This document shows, in pieces, positions 10,987-23,672 of a stretch of 64,000 nucleotides of DNA. A model generated the notes under the pieces. That model did no database searches. It saw only the letters and a list, made by a program, of their open reading frames with translations, and was not told the DNA's origin. The stretch comes from Candolleomyces eurysporus (lineage: Eukaryota > Basidiomycota > Agaricomycetes > Agaricales > Psathyrellaceae): NCBI GenBank assembly GCA_027579435.1, contig JANBPK010000939.1, positions 1 to 64,000 of the forward strand, in the 5' to 3' direction. Numbering within the stretch: the first letter of the stretch is position 1; every line of letters starts with the position of its first letter. A program made the translations under genes and the position numbers.

Positions 10987-12170
10987 ATGGCTACTTCAGA
11001 GTCTATAGCTATTTCTCAGCCAAAGACAGAGACCCTCGATGTTCCTGAGTGGTTCAAGCATTGCTGTGCCGACTTGTCGAGAGTTCGAACCCATGATAAA
11101 TCTGCCTCCGGTGGACGTCTTGTTGGTATGAAAGCGGTCGTAACGAACGCTTCTCGTCTCTGGGATAACGGTCAGGTAAGCCTTAAAGTTCTCTTTTGAC
11201 TTTCGTCCTTCGGTGAGATTTACAGACCCATGTCCCAGACCCTGTCCATCTCATTTGTCGGTCCGGAAATTGGAACGGAAAACCAGCAGAACAAAGTCAA
11301 AGAAGTGTTGAAACTGTGGCAAGAGCATGTTAACCTCAATTTCAATTTCGTGGAAGACAACGACACCAGCGCTATCATTCGTATCTCGTTCGATCCGAGT
11401 CGGGGATCGTATTCGTATATCGCAAAGGATTTGTTCTTGGAATCAAAAACTGAGCCAACCATGAATCTCGGATATGTTTGGGACATTCCAGCTATTACCG
11501 AGGAAGAGAGGGGGAACATCCTGCACGAGTTTGGTCATGCGATTGGGTTTCTGCATGAAATCAAGAATCCGAGGAGGAACGAGAAGCTGAAGTTGAGAGA
11601 ACAAGGCAAGTTACTCCTGGATCATCGAGTCCCGCGTTGTTAACCACGCACCGTTGATTATCAGTCATCATCGACTTTTATTTAAGGACCCAGCCCGGTA
11701 TCTTTGACAAGGAGAGTGTCCGGTATAACATTCTGGACGTTTACGAACTACAAGAGGTCACCAACTTTTCCAGTCTCGATTTGAAGTCTGTCATGAAGTA
11801 CGTTCCGAGCCTTTCGTGATCAAATTGTTAGATAGGTATACTCACCTCATACTTCACGTGTAGGTTCTATATGCCAGCTGAATGGAACGAAGGCAACATC
11901 GAAGTCCCTCCTAACAACGTCCTCTCCGAGTTCGACAAGGCCTTCGCCCTCCTCAACTATCCCTTTGCACCCGATGGAGACAAGGCGGACGATGTCAACG
12001 CGAAATTAGAAGCAGCTTTCGCGACCTTGGGTGTCCAAGACGAGTTCAAGAAGAGCATTTTAGCAGAAATTACAGCGCACGACTGGGACGGCGCCAGAGC
12101 CGAGTTTACCAGGTGGTGCATTAACGAGAAGGCCTTGGCCGATAAGGCGAAACCTGAAGTCGACGACTAA
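10987..12170 (+). CDS. astacin-like zinc metalloprotease, divergent copy 4
   Basis: Exons 10987-11175, 11239-11605, 11665-11797 and 11864-12170; 331 aa. The exon plan and phases match copies 1-3, but protein identity is clearly lower, so this is probably an older paralogue beside which the recent tandem copies arose. Zinc motif HEFGHAIGFLHEIKNPRR is complete. The second intron starts with GC (CAAG|GCAAGT) rather than GT: a GC-AG intron. A TATA-like TATAAAG lies at about 10890. No signal peptide; the N-terminus is MATSESIAISQPKT. An upstream acceptor at 11225 would give the wrong frame, which is why 11239 was chosen. Confidence 0.85.
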
Positions 12171-12689
12171 GAGGAAGAAAATAAAGCAGAGAATGTGAGC
12201 GTATGGTTACAACGATACGTGTATTTGTATCCTACTTGAAACAAGAGTGTTTAGCAAGAAAAATGTGATAAACATGGGACGGACAGTGCACCTCTTGAAG
12301 GGGTTCCAACTATATACATGAAATTTGATGGTACTATTAGGCAAAGAAGAGTGGAGATCTTGACGTGGGTCCGACATTGGGCCACAAAGACATGTATGCC
12401 TTTTTAAGCCGGCTCCGAGTCGCTCAGGCTTCTGGACGGAAATACGAAGACCACGGGGAGGACCAATTGTCAGAGAATGAATTGATATTTTGAATTGTCG
12501 ATCCGCTGGGATGATAAGGAGGGTGTAGGGTATCTTTTTAGCTCTGTAGATTCCTTTCGTTGAGCGTAGACATAATACTAGCGAAAGAGGAGCGTTAGAT
12601 CAATGGAAAGGGCGAGGGCAAGTAACTCACAAGCAACNAAAAAAAAACGGTGACATTTTCATCACGGCATAACACAACTCTTGTGCTGC
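12171..12689. other. convergent intergenic region
   Basis: Holds the 3' flanks of protease copy 4 and of the first F-box/LRR gene. An N followed by a run of A lies at about 12638. No gene or repeat seen. Confidence 0.5.
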
Positions 12690-14529
12690 CTAGAAGTTCG
12701 AGGCACCACCATGCACGGTCGAGAGGCTTTTCCCAAGCTGAACTGCTTGGCGCCGTATATTCTGGTACGACTTGAGCAGCTGGTCAAGATTCTTCCATGA
12801 TGTCAATGTGTTACTGTCGGCCTCGGTTTGGGATCTGGGTTCGAAAGACGACGTAACGTCGGAGAGTATAGGGAAGAGGTGGTCCAAATATGTGGCAAGG
12901 GGAATGAGTTCCGACACCGAAAGCTCCTCTTCGAAGTCCCACGCTGGAATCATGAATAGCGATGTGAGTCCATGTCCGGGATGTGTCATTTCCGGTGGAT
13001 TTGGAGGGACATCAGGTATATCTTGCAACAAGATGGTGAGATGTTGGAGCGAAGGAAACTTTGCACGTATCGTAGCGAGGTCGGCAGCTGTTGGACGAGT
13101 TTGTTGATCGAATATAATCGACGATAAAGGAGCGAGGAGAAGAGTGCGAAGGGAAGGAAGGGTAGATAGGTGTTTGATAACTTCTGGGAAGGGGACGTTG
13201 TGGATGGAGAGGGTTACAATGTTCTGCAATTTGGTGATTGAGCTGTACAAGTCGGCCGGCAGGAACGTTCTTGCGTCTCCAAAGTTCCAATTTTCATGCC
13301 CAGGCAGCGTTCCATCCCGCTCTATCGACAACCTCTGAGCCTTGGGATTGTGGTGTATGACCATGTATAAAATGTGAGGAACCAAGAGCAGACCCTGAAG
13401 AAGATTGTCTTGGATGTTCCTTGGAACTTTCCCAACGAGAGTGTGAAGCGAAGGGGAGCAGAAAAACGACGTCGACCAGAATATAAAAAAGGGGTCTCCC
13501 TCGACGGTCAGCGAAGTAACTTTGGACTTTCCCTGTTCCGGGTGCGTTCTCGTAAGGTGCTTCCCTGCTTCTGGATAGACGGCGCGGTTTGTACCGTGGA
13601 TGGCCAACGATAGGGTGTTGAGACGGGGAATAGAGTTGAGGAAAACGAAGTCTTCCGTCTTCACGGGCGCAGGCAAAGCCAGTGTTAAGTTGGTCAATGC
13701 CGACATTGTTGGTAGTGGCAACGCTAGCTGGCGCGATATTGTCACATTCAGTATTAACCTTACCAGCGTCGCTGGGCAGCTGGAAGAAAGGGCAACAACC
13801 AACGCCCAGACGAAAGACATCTTTGACCCATTATCCGCGAAGTCAGAAACTTGGATCGCTCGAAGCTTCGTCAACAAGTGGAAGGGAAGGATGGAGTTGA
13901 ATCCTTCGATAGAGAGCACCACCAGGTGCGTCAAGTTCGGAAATAACACCCCAGGCCGAGATGGAAGTTGAAGTAAGTATGAAAACCATTCCTTCGGATA
14001 ATGCTTCTGAACGGCAACGGCCTTGCCTAGTTTCAACTGCGTAGTCTTGGGTGCATAGAAGCGGAATCGAGACCAAGGATCCGCCTGGACAGAGTCAATC
14101 AAGTTCTAGTTCGAGCGATGAGTATAACTTCAGAGAACGGCGAAAAGGGAAGCCATGCCTGGCACTGCGCATTGTTGACGGCATTACATGGGGGCAACAG
14201 TCGGATGTACGGGGAAACCGAAGGCATACAGTTCCAGAGGAGGTTTGTAGACGCGTTAAAAAAACAGCGATTAACCGTCGTCAGCACAGCTAGGGCCTTT
14301 TTGTTTCTGCCCGTGGGATTAACAGCGACGTTGAAGAATCCTACGATTATCTTCACGAGCTCAGGTAGATGAAGGACTTGACGGGCTGGCGGGTCTTCGG
14401 GCACCGCGCCTGATGGAGTCTCGGCAGCTGCAATGAAATCTGAGGTCAATTTTCAATCCATTCACGAAATAGTACTATCGCACTGTCTGTTACCGCTGCT
14501 GCCAGCCTTGCTGACTTCCGAGGCGGCAT
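12690..14529 (-). CDS. F-box-like/LRR protein, array member 1
   Basis: Complement of exons 14484-14529 (MPPRKSARLAAAVTD), 14159-14427 and 12690-14105; 576 aa. Exon 2 carries the F-box-like helix pair (LPELVKIIVGFFN ... ALAVLTTVNRCFFNASTNLLW). Exon 3 carries a long series of Leu-rich repeats in the RNI style (e.g. LTHLVVLSIEGFNSILPFHLL). Such proteins usually serve as substrate receptors of SCF ubiquitin ligases: the F-box binds Skp1 and the LRRs bind the target. The target is unknown. The second intron appears to use a GC donor (CAG|GCATGG); this keeps the same ten residues after LLPP as in the other members. It is the first of seven same-strand paralogues. Confidence 0.8.
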
Positions 14530-14699
14530 TTTCAAGTTGCTCTGGCTAGACTTGAAGCAACCTAAAAAAGGATATTGTCATTGCAAGTTAGTTTGGGTCA
14601 GTAGCTATTCAAGTACCTTCCAAAAACCGAAAAAGACGGCCAGAAGGGTCCAAAGATGGTGAGGGGACGCGTCAAACTCGCGTCGGAGCTGGGTGCTAT

Positions 14700-14760
14700 T
14701 ACAAGGCGTGACTGGAAGCGCATGACGTGACACGCTTGTATCGCGGTGTCACGCTCACCC
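14700..14760. promoter_or_regulatory. GTGAC/GTCAC cluster upstream of array member 1
   Basis: Contains GCGTGACTGG, CATGACGTGACAC and GGTGTCACGC within 60 bp, ~175-230 bp upstream of the start at 14529. The same kind of cluster recurs before most other members. Confidence 0.45.
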
Positions 14761-15097
14761 TCAACGATATTCGCCTTCGCTTGCTGTCCTCTCCACACTC
14801 AAGTCCCACAGCTGAACCCTGAATCCAGTTCGAAGGGCGAAGACCATTGAACGCATTCTAATGATGATAATTATTGCTATATTGAATATTATTGGTCACT
14901 TAAAAACGCTAATACAGAAAACAGATCTGCNGGGGCTGAAAATCCTCGCAGAAAATACGTTGCACGACGCCGGGTGCTAGCCGGAGCATAGGGATGAAGG
15001 GTGGGGAGATTCCTCTGCTCATAGGAGCGATCCGGTCACCGACCAGCCCAGTGTGGCCTAACCCCATCACCACGAACTCGTCGTCGTACTTCGCGCC

Positions 15098-16840
15098 TCA
15101 GCGCTGTCCAAGCTGGGCCGCCATGTCCTTTCTGAGGCTCTGATACGACTTGAGAAGGTGGTCAATATCTCTCCATACTCCAAGAGATCCCGCTGGCGCC
15201 CCTGGGACCACTGTCCTCGCGTTCATGGTATGATGTGACGTCGACTAGTTGAGGGAAAACACGGTCGAGATATTTGACGAGAGGGACGAGCAGCGATACT
15301 TCAGGTCGAGGGAGCCCTGTAAACTGTGGGGTGATGAAAAGGGATCGGAGCCCATGTCCAGGTATGACAAGATCCGGAAGGTTCGGTGGGTGCAAATCGA
15401 GGCTGAGGGAAATCGTGAGGTGTCGCAGGGAGGGTGCCTTCAATGATAACGTCCGGAGGTCGTCCAAGTTCGGAAGATCGCTGGGTGCATGAGGCCGGAA
15501 TTGAGGGACCAGGCAGAGCGTCTGGAGGCAAGGCGAGTCCGGAAGTCGCGAAAGCAGCGTCTTCACAAAGTCTGCCTGCAGGAACGGAATGTGTTTCAGG
15601 GAAAGAGACCTGAGATCCTTCAATGTGGCGATCATTGGAAGTAACCCGTCAGGTATCGCCACTCGGTCATCACCCTCCATCCCATCCCAAGATGCTTCGT
15701 CTATTGCCAAGGATTGGTCGGCGTCAATCGAAAATTGCTGAAGCCTGGGATTGTGATGAGCGATGAGGTGGAAGGTATGGGGTACCAAGAAAAGACCCAG
15801 ACGATGGCGGTTCGGCAGTACGGAAGCTGGAATTTTTGCTGTAAATGTATGCAGCGAACGCGAAGCAAATAACGAAGCGGCCGAAAAGACAAAGAAGGGG
15901 TCGCCTTCGAGATTTAAGCTAGCAATCTCGGATCCGACCTGAGCTCGATGGGTTGTCGCCAAATGTCGGCCGCGCTGTGGATAAACATTCATGCTGTGAC
16001 GATGGCCTCGGAGGGACAGATCTAAGTCCTCCAGGGACGAGAATGTGTTTAGAAAGGCCAAATCGTCCGAGGTTGGAGGCGATGTCAGCACGATGCGCAA
16101 TTTTGTGAGGGTTGATATTTGGGGCAGGATGGATGCCATTGGCTTCGATAATTGTGGCTTCAATGTCATTTTCCACAAAGAAGGACTTGAGCCAGAGGCA
16201 AGGCTGGTCAACAACGACACGATGAGCTCGTTCTTGGATGTGTCTGATCTTCCCTTTCGGTCGGGAAAATCGCTGAGGTAGAGAACCTTGATGGTTGGTA
16301 ATAGGTGGAATGGCAGAACGGCATTGACGCCGTCCATCGACGCAATGGTCAGTTGGGTCAAATTTGGGAATATTAGCGCCGGGCGGGAATGATGTTGAAA
16401 CAGGTAGAAGAACCAATGTGTGGGCAGTTCTCTGCGGATGGTTTCATCTTCTACCAGTTTGATCCACTTGGTCTTGTAGGAGTAGACGCAGAAACGGGTC
16501 CACGGTCCAGTGGGCTGGGACCGATTTTCTTCCTGAGGAAGAAAACATGTTTAGCATGGCTTAGACAAGTGGGGCTGACAGATCATACCTGAAGTGGGGA
16601 GAGTATGCGAATACTCCTGCGAGGCGGCAGCAGGCGAATGTAAGGCAAAATAGTGTACATGTTCCGCCAAATCACATCAGTTGAAGCTTGAAAGAAACAG
16701 CGATTTATGGTGGAGAGAACAGCTACATCTCTTTTGTTCTTATCGCTGGGGTTGACGGCTCCATTGTGAAAGTCGACGACGATTCTGACAAGCTCTTGCG
16801 TGTTCAGCACGCGGCGGGCAGCCAATTCGGTATTCGACAT
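15098..16840 (-). CDS. F-box-like/LRR protein, array member 2 (frameshift near 3' end)
   Basis: Complement of exons 16589-16840 and 15098-16532, intron 16533-16588. It starts at MSNTELAARRVLNTQELVR; the N-terminus continues with ..DVAVLSTINRCFFQASTDVIW, the F-box-like core. The LRR region follows (LTQLTIASMDGVNAVLPFHLL). Near 15190 one G too many in a GGG run (CCC on the plus strand) diverts the frame to an early stop at 15162; removing it recovers HLLKSYQSLRKDM, the C-terminal helix found in all paralogues, with a stop at 15098. So the gene is either intact with a sequencing error or very recently shortened. About 561 aa if intact. Confidence 0.7.
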
Positions 16841-16973
16841 ATGCAACGATTTAGACGGCCTGCTTAACAGCTGTAAGATAATATACCGAGTCTTTGAAAA
16901 ATACGATAGCCTACCAGAGACAAGTAAGGACCGTACAAAGGGAATTATCGTGACGCCGAAAAATGACTCCGAT

Positions 16974-17026
16974 TGATGTGACAACTGACCGTGTGACGTG
17001 ACAACTCGCGCTTTGCGTGACACCTG
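16974..17026. promoter_or_regulatory. GTGAC/GTCAC cluster upstream of array member 2
   Basis: GATGTGACAACTGACC, GTGTGACGTGACAACT and TGCGTGACACC lie within 53 bp, ~135-185 bp upstream of the start at 16840. Confidence 0.45.
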
Positions 17027-17254
17027 ATCTAGCGAAGTCTGCACCTCCATAGACTGATACTGACACACAGGTACACAAGAGAAGACAACATTAAAAGCGT
17101 GCTACGATTTTATAGCCAGAATTATCTATGCTTACTCGCCCCGAAAAAGAGAACGGAGGAATTCACAAAAGTCCGTAATTTCGCCCACAATCAACGAGAA
17201 AAATCGCATCTACAGGAACCTGAAGGGTCATAAAATTTAGCCATCAGCCGCGTT

Positions 17255-19150
17255 TCAGCCTTTTTCGGGGCGACCTTCTAATAAATTCCTGACAGACCGC
17301 GTCCGAATTCGTTGGTACGATTTGAGCAGACCGTCGAGGTTTTCCCAACATTCTAGAGTGCGACTGGGGTTTTGGCCACCTTTCTTGAGTTTGTCCGCTG
17401 ATTCGAAGTACGACGTGACATCAATGAGTTGCGGAAATAGAGAATCCAGATATGTGGCGAGGGGAATCAGCTGGGATAGCGGGACGCTGGCTTCCAACTC
17501 GCCAAAGGGAGGAACGATGAACAGCGACTTGAGTCCATGCTCGGGGTCCGTCGTCATCTCTGTCATGTCCGAAGGGTTCTCGAAAATGTCTTCAAGGGAG
17601 ATAGTGAGATGCCGGAGCGAAGGGAAGTCCAAGCACACCACCCCAAGATCCTCGATCTTCGGGAGAACGAGGACGTCTTCGCGACTAACAGATCGAGGAA
17701 CCAAACAGAGGGTGTGAAGGCACGGCAGACGCGGTAGTCTGTAGTATAATTGCGACATGAAGTCGGCCGTAATGATGGGAATGTTCTTGATTGATAGAGT
17801 TTTGAGATCCCGCAATCTGTTGATTGAATTGAAGACCTCTTCGGGGATTGACAATCGCTCATCATCCCAATCCCAGTGTTCATCGCCACGAAGGTCTCCG
17901 TCCCATTCGATCGAGAACTGCTGAACCTTGGGGTTGGAGTGAATGACAAGATGGAGGATGTGAGGCATCAAGAGAAGGCCCGGGCGCATGTTACGGTCGA
18001 GAGTCGTCCAAATCTTTGCGACAAAAGTGTGGAGGAATCGGGAGCAGAAAAATGAAGTCGCCCAAAATATAAAGAAAGGATCGCCTCCCAAGTTCAGCGT
18101 CGTGATCTTGGACTGTCCTTGTTTAGAGTGGGACACTGCCAGGTGCTTTCCTTCTTCGGGGTAGACAGGATTGTTGCCGGAACCATGGGTGGCCAAAAAC
18201 AACGTATTTAGGCGCGGGAGGGTGTTCAGGAAAACCAGGTCGTCCATCTCCACGGGCGTGGACAGCGTGAGTTTGAGTGTCATCAATGCAGACATTTCGG
18301 GAAGTGGTAGGGCCATCTGCTTCGATAGAGTCGGGTTCAAAGTTAGACTCCACAACTCCGGAGCGCTAGACGCGAATGCAGCCATCAGAGACGACACAAA
18401 CGACTTCCGAGAGGTGCTCCATTTGCCGTATAACTCCCCCAGGTCCGTGATGTAGACAACTTGGAGGGTGGCCAATAAATGGAAAGGGAGGGAGAAATTG
18501 ATTCCGTCGACAGAGGATATTGTCAGCTTCTCTAACTTCGGGAGCAGTAGCGCGGGTCGCGACGGAAGCTGGAACAAGAAAAAGAACCATTCCTTTGGCC
18601 AATGCCACTCGATTGATGCATCCTTGATCAATCGGAGAGACTTCGTCTTGTGAGCGTAGACACGAAAACGAGACCAAGGGTCTGCCTTGATAGAGAGAAC
18701 GACCGCCTTGTTCGAAGATGGTTAGGGCCATGATTCCGTATATAAAGTACAATACGTGGATTGATCGTACCTTTGGCTCCAGATTGTTAGTTGGTTTCGA
18801 CGGAGGCAAGAGCCTGATGAAGGGCGAGATTGAATGCATAGATGCCCACAGAATATCCGTAGTGGCATGGAAGAAGGGCCAATTGACCGTCGTGAGCGTT
18901 GCTAGGATCCTTTTGTTCTTTCCAAGCGCATTCACTGCGTCCGTGTTAAAGAATTCCACGATAGTCTTCACAAGTTCAGATGTCTGGAAAACTTGTCGAG
19001 CGGGAGGGTCCTTAGGCAGTGCATTAAATGACGCTCCATCCGCTGTACGCAATATGAGGACGTTTGACCCACTTATTGAAGGGAGTGAGATATCTCACCG
19101 TTGTGTACAACGGCGGCAGCGGACAGTCTTGCTGATTTTCGAGGAGGCAT
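17255..19150 (-). CDS. F-box-like/LRR protein, array member 3
   Basis: Complement of exons 19099-19150 (MPPRKSARLSAAAVVHN), 18771-19042 and 17255-18706; 591 aa, all phases consistent and no defects. The F-box-like part is SELVKTIVEFFN...LATLTTVNWPFFHATTDILW. After KADPWSRF comes the LRR domain (e.g. LEKLTISSVDGINFSLPFHLL, LKTLSIKNIPIITADFMSQL). The C-terminal helix LDGLLKSYQRIR is shared by the family. The N-terminal exon MPPRKSARL is nearly identical to member 1, which shows the tandem origin. Probable SCF substrate receptor; target unknown. Confidence 0.85.
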
Positions 19151-19339
19151 TCGGTTTTGAAGCTGTCTCTTTTCGACCAATATCAATATCGTCTGAGCAG
19201 GCATCATTAAACGAGGACATACTTACCCCACAGCTGAAGCGGTCTCAGAGGTATTTGAGGGTCAAATGCGACGATAGCCGGCGGTTCGGTGGAAAATAAG
19301 AATTTCATATCTAAATCACGCGGGTGCCTGCCCCAGGCA

Positions 19340-19383
19340 TCGTCACAAAGTGTGACACCGACGCATGATGTGACATTTTTCGC
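19340..19383. promoter_or_regulatory. GTGAC/GTCAC cluster upstream of array member 3
   Basis: CGTCACAAAGTGTGACACC and ATGATGTGACAT lie within 45 bp, ~190-235 bp upstream of the start at 19150. Confidence 0.45.
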
Positions 19384-19611
19384 GACTTGGCGGAGGCCTG
19401 CGATGAGCAAAGCCAATCCATATTTTGCATAATAAAAAGATAGGGTTTTAGAAATCTAAATAGCAACAATAAATCGAGAATTCTAGACCCAAAACGTAAT
19501 TCCCAAGCATTTGTCCAATCTCGGCCAAGCTATCAAGAACTCAAAATCGAATTTCCTAGTCAATGAGACCGTCGGTCACCAATACCTACCAAGCGATCAC
19601 TGGGACAATAC

Positions 19612-21538
19612 CTAGTCATGATCCATTTCGACGGTATCCCCACCAGCTGGCGCCTGGGCGTTCTGCTGCAGATGGTAAACAGCCTGGTCCCGAATCTGCT
19701 GATAAGATTTCAATAGCCCGTCAAGGTTCATCCAAGCCTCCCACGTAACACTGGCCTCATCCGTCGATCCACCGTCGTTAGGCCTGTGCTCGAAATAGGA
19801 CGTAATGTCTTCAAGGTTGGGGAATAGTCGATCCAAATACGCGGAAAGGGGAATGAGCTCCGAGACGCTGGGTTCTCGTTCCAATTCGCCAAATGGAGGA
19901 ACGATGAACAATGTTTCGAGCGGGTGGCCGGGGTACACGATCTCTGGTNGATCAGAAGGAATGTCGGAGGCAGTTTCCATGGAAAGGGTGAGATGTCGAA
20001 GCGCAGGGAACCTTTCACGTATCGATGCAAGATCCTTCATTGGCAGAAGCTCCAGAATGTCATCTTGATCGGCGGCTTTCGGGACTAAGTACAGCGTATC
20101 AAGCGACGGGAGATGAGGTAGCGCGTCGAGCACTTTGACGATGAAGTCAGTAGTGATGATGGGAATTTGCTTGATGGATAGCTTTTCGAGATGACGTAGT
20201 CCGCGGAGAGCTTTTCCGAGGTCTTCAGGGATGGTCAATCGCTGGTCGTGCCAGTCCCAAATTTCGTCTCCGCGAAAGCGACCGTTCCATTCTATCGAGA
20301 ACTCTTGAACTTTGGGGTTGGAGTGGACGACCAAATGAAGGATATGAGGCATTAGGAGCAGTCCGGGAAATTGTTCTGGATAGAGTTTTGACGAAACAAT
20401 CCCAACGAAGGTGTGGAGAGACGGGGAACAGAAGAATGATGCCGCCCAAAACATGAAGAACGGGTCCCCTTCCAGGGTAAGGCGCGTGAGCCGGGACTTT
20501 CCCTGGTCTGAATGAACCTTCGTCAAATGGCGCCCAGGTTTGGGATATACAGCGTTGTAGGCGGGGCCATGGGTAGACAGTGACAATATCTTGAGCTGCG
20601 GCAACCCATTCAGAAAAACCAGGTCGTCCATCCTCACAGGCGCAGGCAATGCCACTGTCAAGGACGTCAGACCCGCCATCTCGGGGAGTAACGANGCCAT
20701 CTGGCTCGATAAAGTTGGTTTTAGCGTCAATTTCCACAGGGATGAGGAGTTGGATGCGAGGGCGGTCATCAAGGACAGAACGAACGAATGCTTGGAGCTA
20801 TGTGGATTACGGCCTTCCAGAAAGTCAGAGATCCAGACAGTTCGNAGGTTTTCCAGCGATTGATGGGCGAAGAGGCTGTTGACTCCCTGGATCGACGACA
20901 CGGTAAGTTGTCTCAACTTTGGGAATGGGACAGCAGGTCTCGAGGGATGCTGAAACAAATAGAACAGCCAATCCGGTGGACAATCGTGCAGGTCCGGGTC
21001 CGCGGTCAGCTTGAGGGACCTCGTCCTCTGNGAATAAATGTGAAAGCGGGACCAGGGGTCTGCTTGCAGCGAATATATCAAGGCCTATGTCAACAATCAT
21101 TGACGAGCTCATAGTATCAGAACCTCCGTTATCAGCTATCCGATGCAGTACGTACCCTTGACCGAACTCTGGCAGCAGGGTTGAATGGAGGTAGTAATCG
21201 GACCAAGGGAGCCACAGAGGGCATACAGCACCAAAGGCGGTCCAAGGTGGCATTGAAGAAACAGTAATTCACAGTCGTTAAAGCCACCAGAGCCTTCTTG
21301 TTCTTGTTCGATGCGTTGACCTCGGCGTTGAAAATATCCACGATCATCGTCACGAGCTCAGGTGTNTAGAGCACTCGACAAGCCGCAGTGTCGTTTTGCA
21401 GAATACTCGACCTTGAAAGACGTGCAGCTTCTGTATACTCCAATGAGGATTTGGTTCGAGAGGCAATGCACATTGTAACTCACCGTCCCCAGGAATCACA
21501 TTTCTCGATGCTCCCAGAGTTGATTCTTCAGACCCCAT
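19612..21538 (-). CDS. F-box-like/LRR protein, array member 4
   Basis: Complement of exons 21484-21538 (MGSEESTLGASRNVIPGD), 21156-21430 and 19612-21084; 600 aa. Five N (19950, 20696, 20845, 21032, 21366) fall as single unknown bases inside codons and do not shift the frame; the one at 21366 leaves a TAN codon that could be Tyr or a stop. F-box-like core: PELVTMIVDIFN...LVALTTVNYCFFNATLDRLW. The LRR domain follows QADPWSRF and ends with LDGLLKSYQQIRDQ. The first exon differs from members 1 and 3, so exon 1 evolves fastest. Intron positions and phases are as in members 1 and 3. Confidence 0.8.
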
Positions 21539-22032
21539 TGTTTCTCAAAGCAAGGATAGCAAGTTGGAAGATGGTGCTGGAAGTAGAGACGTTGAATGCC
21601 ACTCCCTATATCAAGGAGCGTCGTAGTCGGTGCGCATTTTTCTTTGTGTAGCAAATTCGTCGAATCGACAAAGCGCCCCCGCACTGGTGCTTTGTTACCC
21701 AAGTCAGACAAAAAAAGATGACAGGAAGATGACAGAATCCAACGTACCATGCGCCATATTTCCTTTGCGTTCACGAAAGAAAGCCTCAGTAGATGGTGGA
21801 TGAAGACAAAGAATGTTCGGCGCGCCGTTCCCGGTGTCATGAGTCATGTGTTCTGTTGTGGTAGGACGGGGCTCCCTAGGAACGCGAGAACAGAAAACCA
21901 ACAGTACGATAAATTATTCATCCACGTAGTATGTATATGCCAAATTGATCAAACCAAGCGAGCCAGTCTATCCCATGTTACAGTATATCGAAAAAATCCC
22001 CAAGATCGCACATCGACACACCCCTCAATGCT

Positions 22033-23477
22033 CTACATCGAAATACTAACCAAAGTGTCGTCCCTCTCCCTCAAGACCTGATACGAATGTATCATATGCG
22101 CCCCTCCCACAAAGGTAATGTCAGCGCTGCAGCCATCGCAATGCGAAGTGAGGCGCTACTAGGACCATCCTCGGCTGCTTCTTCAAAAAACGACGTGATA
22201 TCCAAAATACGAGGGAAGAGATGGTCGAGGTACGTTGAAAGGTTAACAAGAGTCGACACCGGGAGTTGTGGATTTATGGTAGTATGGGTGAATGAGCAGC
22301 TCCTCCAGTGCGTGTCCAGGAAGGGATAAATCAGGGATGCTTGACGGTATGACGGACATATCAAGAGATATGGTAACGTGCTGGGGGGAGAGCTTGGTCG
22401 ACGACAGGGTTTGTAGGCAATCTAGAGTTGGCAATTCCAACTTGTGACGCGCGTCCTTGGATCCGGGTAGGGGTAGTAAGCAGAGCGTCTTCAGCTGGGG
22501 GAAGTTGGGTAGCTGCTCGACAAGTTGAGCGCTGAATGAGCGGTCAAGGAAGGGTATATATCTGAAGTGGGGGTCGGTCAGGTTACGCAACCTAGCGAAA
22601 TCTTGAATGCAGGCGTCCGGGGGTTGCAGAGCACCATTATTTTCGCCACTGGACGTATTCATTTTTGGGTTCCGGTTCCAGTCGCTCGAAATGGATTTTC
22701 CGAAGCTCTGACGCAGTATGTGAGAGGCGGTGGAGCACGCATAGCACAATATAAACGCAGTCATCGGGGCTATCATGTTGCCTCAGGAGTTTGCAATCGA
22801 TACTGCGGAGGAAGGGGAAAGACAAGAAGGCGAAATTATGGAAGACGACCCTGCCATGACCTGCCAGATCTATGTCGGCGATGGTGGCCTTCCCTTCTTC
22901 CTTGGAGTATTGACCTAGATAACTTTCGATCCGAGGGAATCGGCGTCTGGGTCCTTGTCCACTAGGAAGCGGCAGCCTTCGCAAACTAGAGACTCGGTTC
23001 GAGAATACCAGATCCTCCATGGTAACTCAGCTGGTAGCGGAAGGACAAGCGAGGTTGTTACGAGTGCGGGGAACTGGGAGATTACAGATACCATCGTCTT
23101 GGTTGACGGTGATTGCAAAACCATTCGCGAAAGGCGCGGTGCGTTGAACGAAAGGCTCGCTATCAGAGAGGTGAGCGCACTTTCAACAGCAACATCGTAT
23201 TTTCCCTCAACAGAGAAATCGGAAATGGCGACCGAGACTAGGTTGGGAGACAAATCAAAGGGAATGCCGGTGTTGAGTCCACTAAGAGAATCGTCCCAAC
23301 TCTTTGGTTATTCAGAACCTGGCAAGCTGGGCCGTTCTGGCGCGAGGATACAGTGGAATCCTGGCCTTTTCACGGAGATAGATGAGCCGCGTACCCAAGA
23401 TAGCATAAAACACTCTTACACGCATCTTCAGTGCCTTCAATGGGCATAGCTGTGGTTTCTGGCTCTGTTGAGGCCAT
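22033..23477 (-). pseudogene. F-box-like/LRR array member 5, internally deleted and frameshifted
   Basis: Starts like member 6 (MASTEPETTAMPIEGTEDA, 23477 downwards) with a normal donor, and exon 2 begins PACQVLNNQ, but the sequence then jumps straight to GLNTGIPFDLSPNLVSVAISDF, which aligns with GVNSVIPFQVSRGLRTVSVSNF of member 6. About 150-200 residues (most of the F-box and the first LRRs) are missing. Further downstream the LRR frame changes at least twice (around 22915-23020 and 22640-22780) and again near 22095, where HMIHSYQVLRERDD, the family's C-terminal helix, lies in another frame. Clearly non-functional. Confidence 0.8.
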
Positions 23478-23672
23478 GGTCTTTTGGAATCCAAGTGATC
23501 TGTCCAACGATTGAACACAATTCAGAGAGCTTGAGGAGTTTACGCACCTGAACAATGCTTGATCGTCCCTCTCAATGCCTGTTGGTCCTGTCTTAACAAG
23601 CGAGCTGAACAAGGAACAGGCCGAAGCATACAGGGAAGAGGAGAGTTGGGAGAATTCCAGATTCCCCAATTC

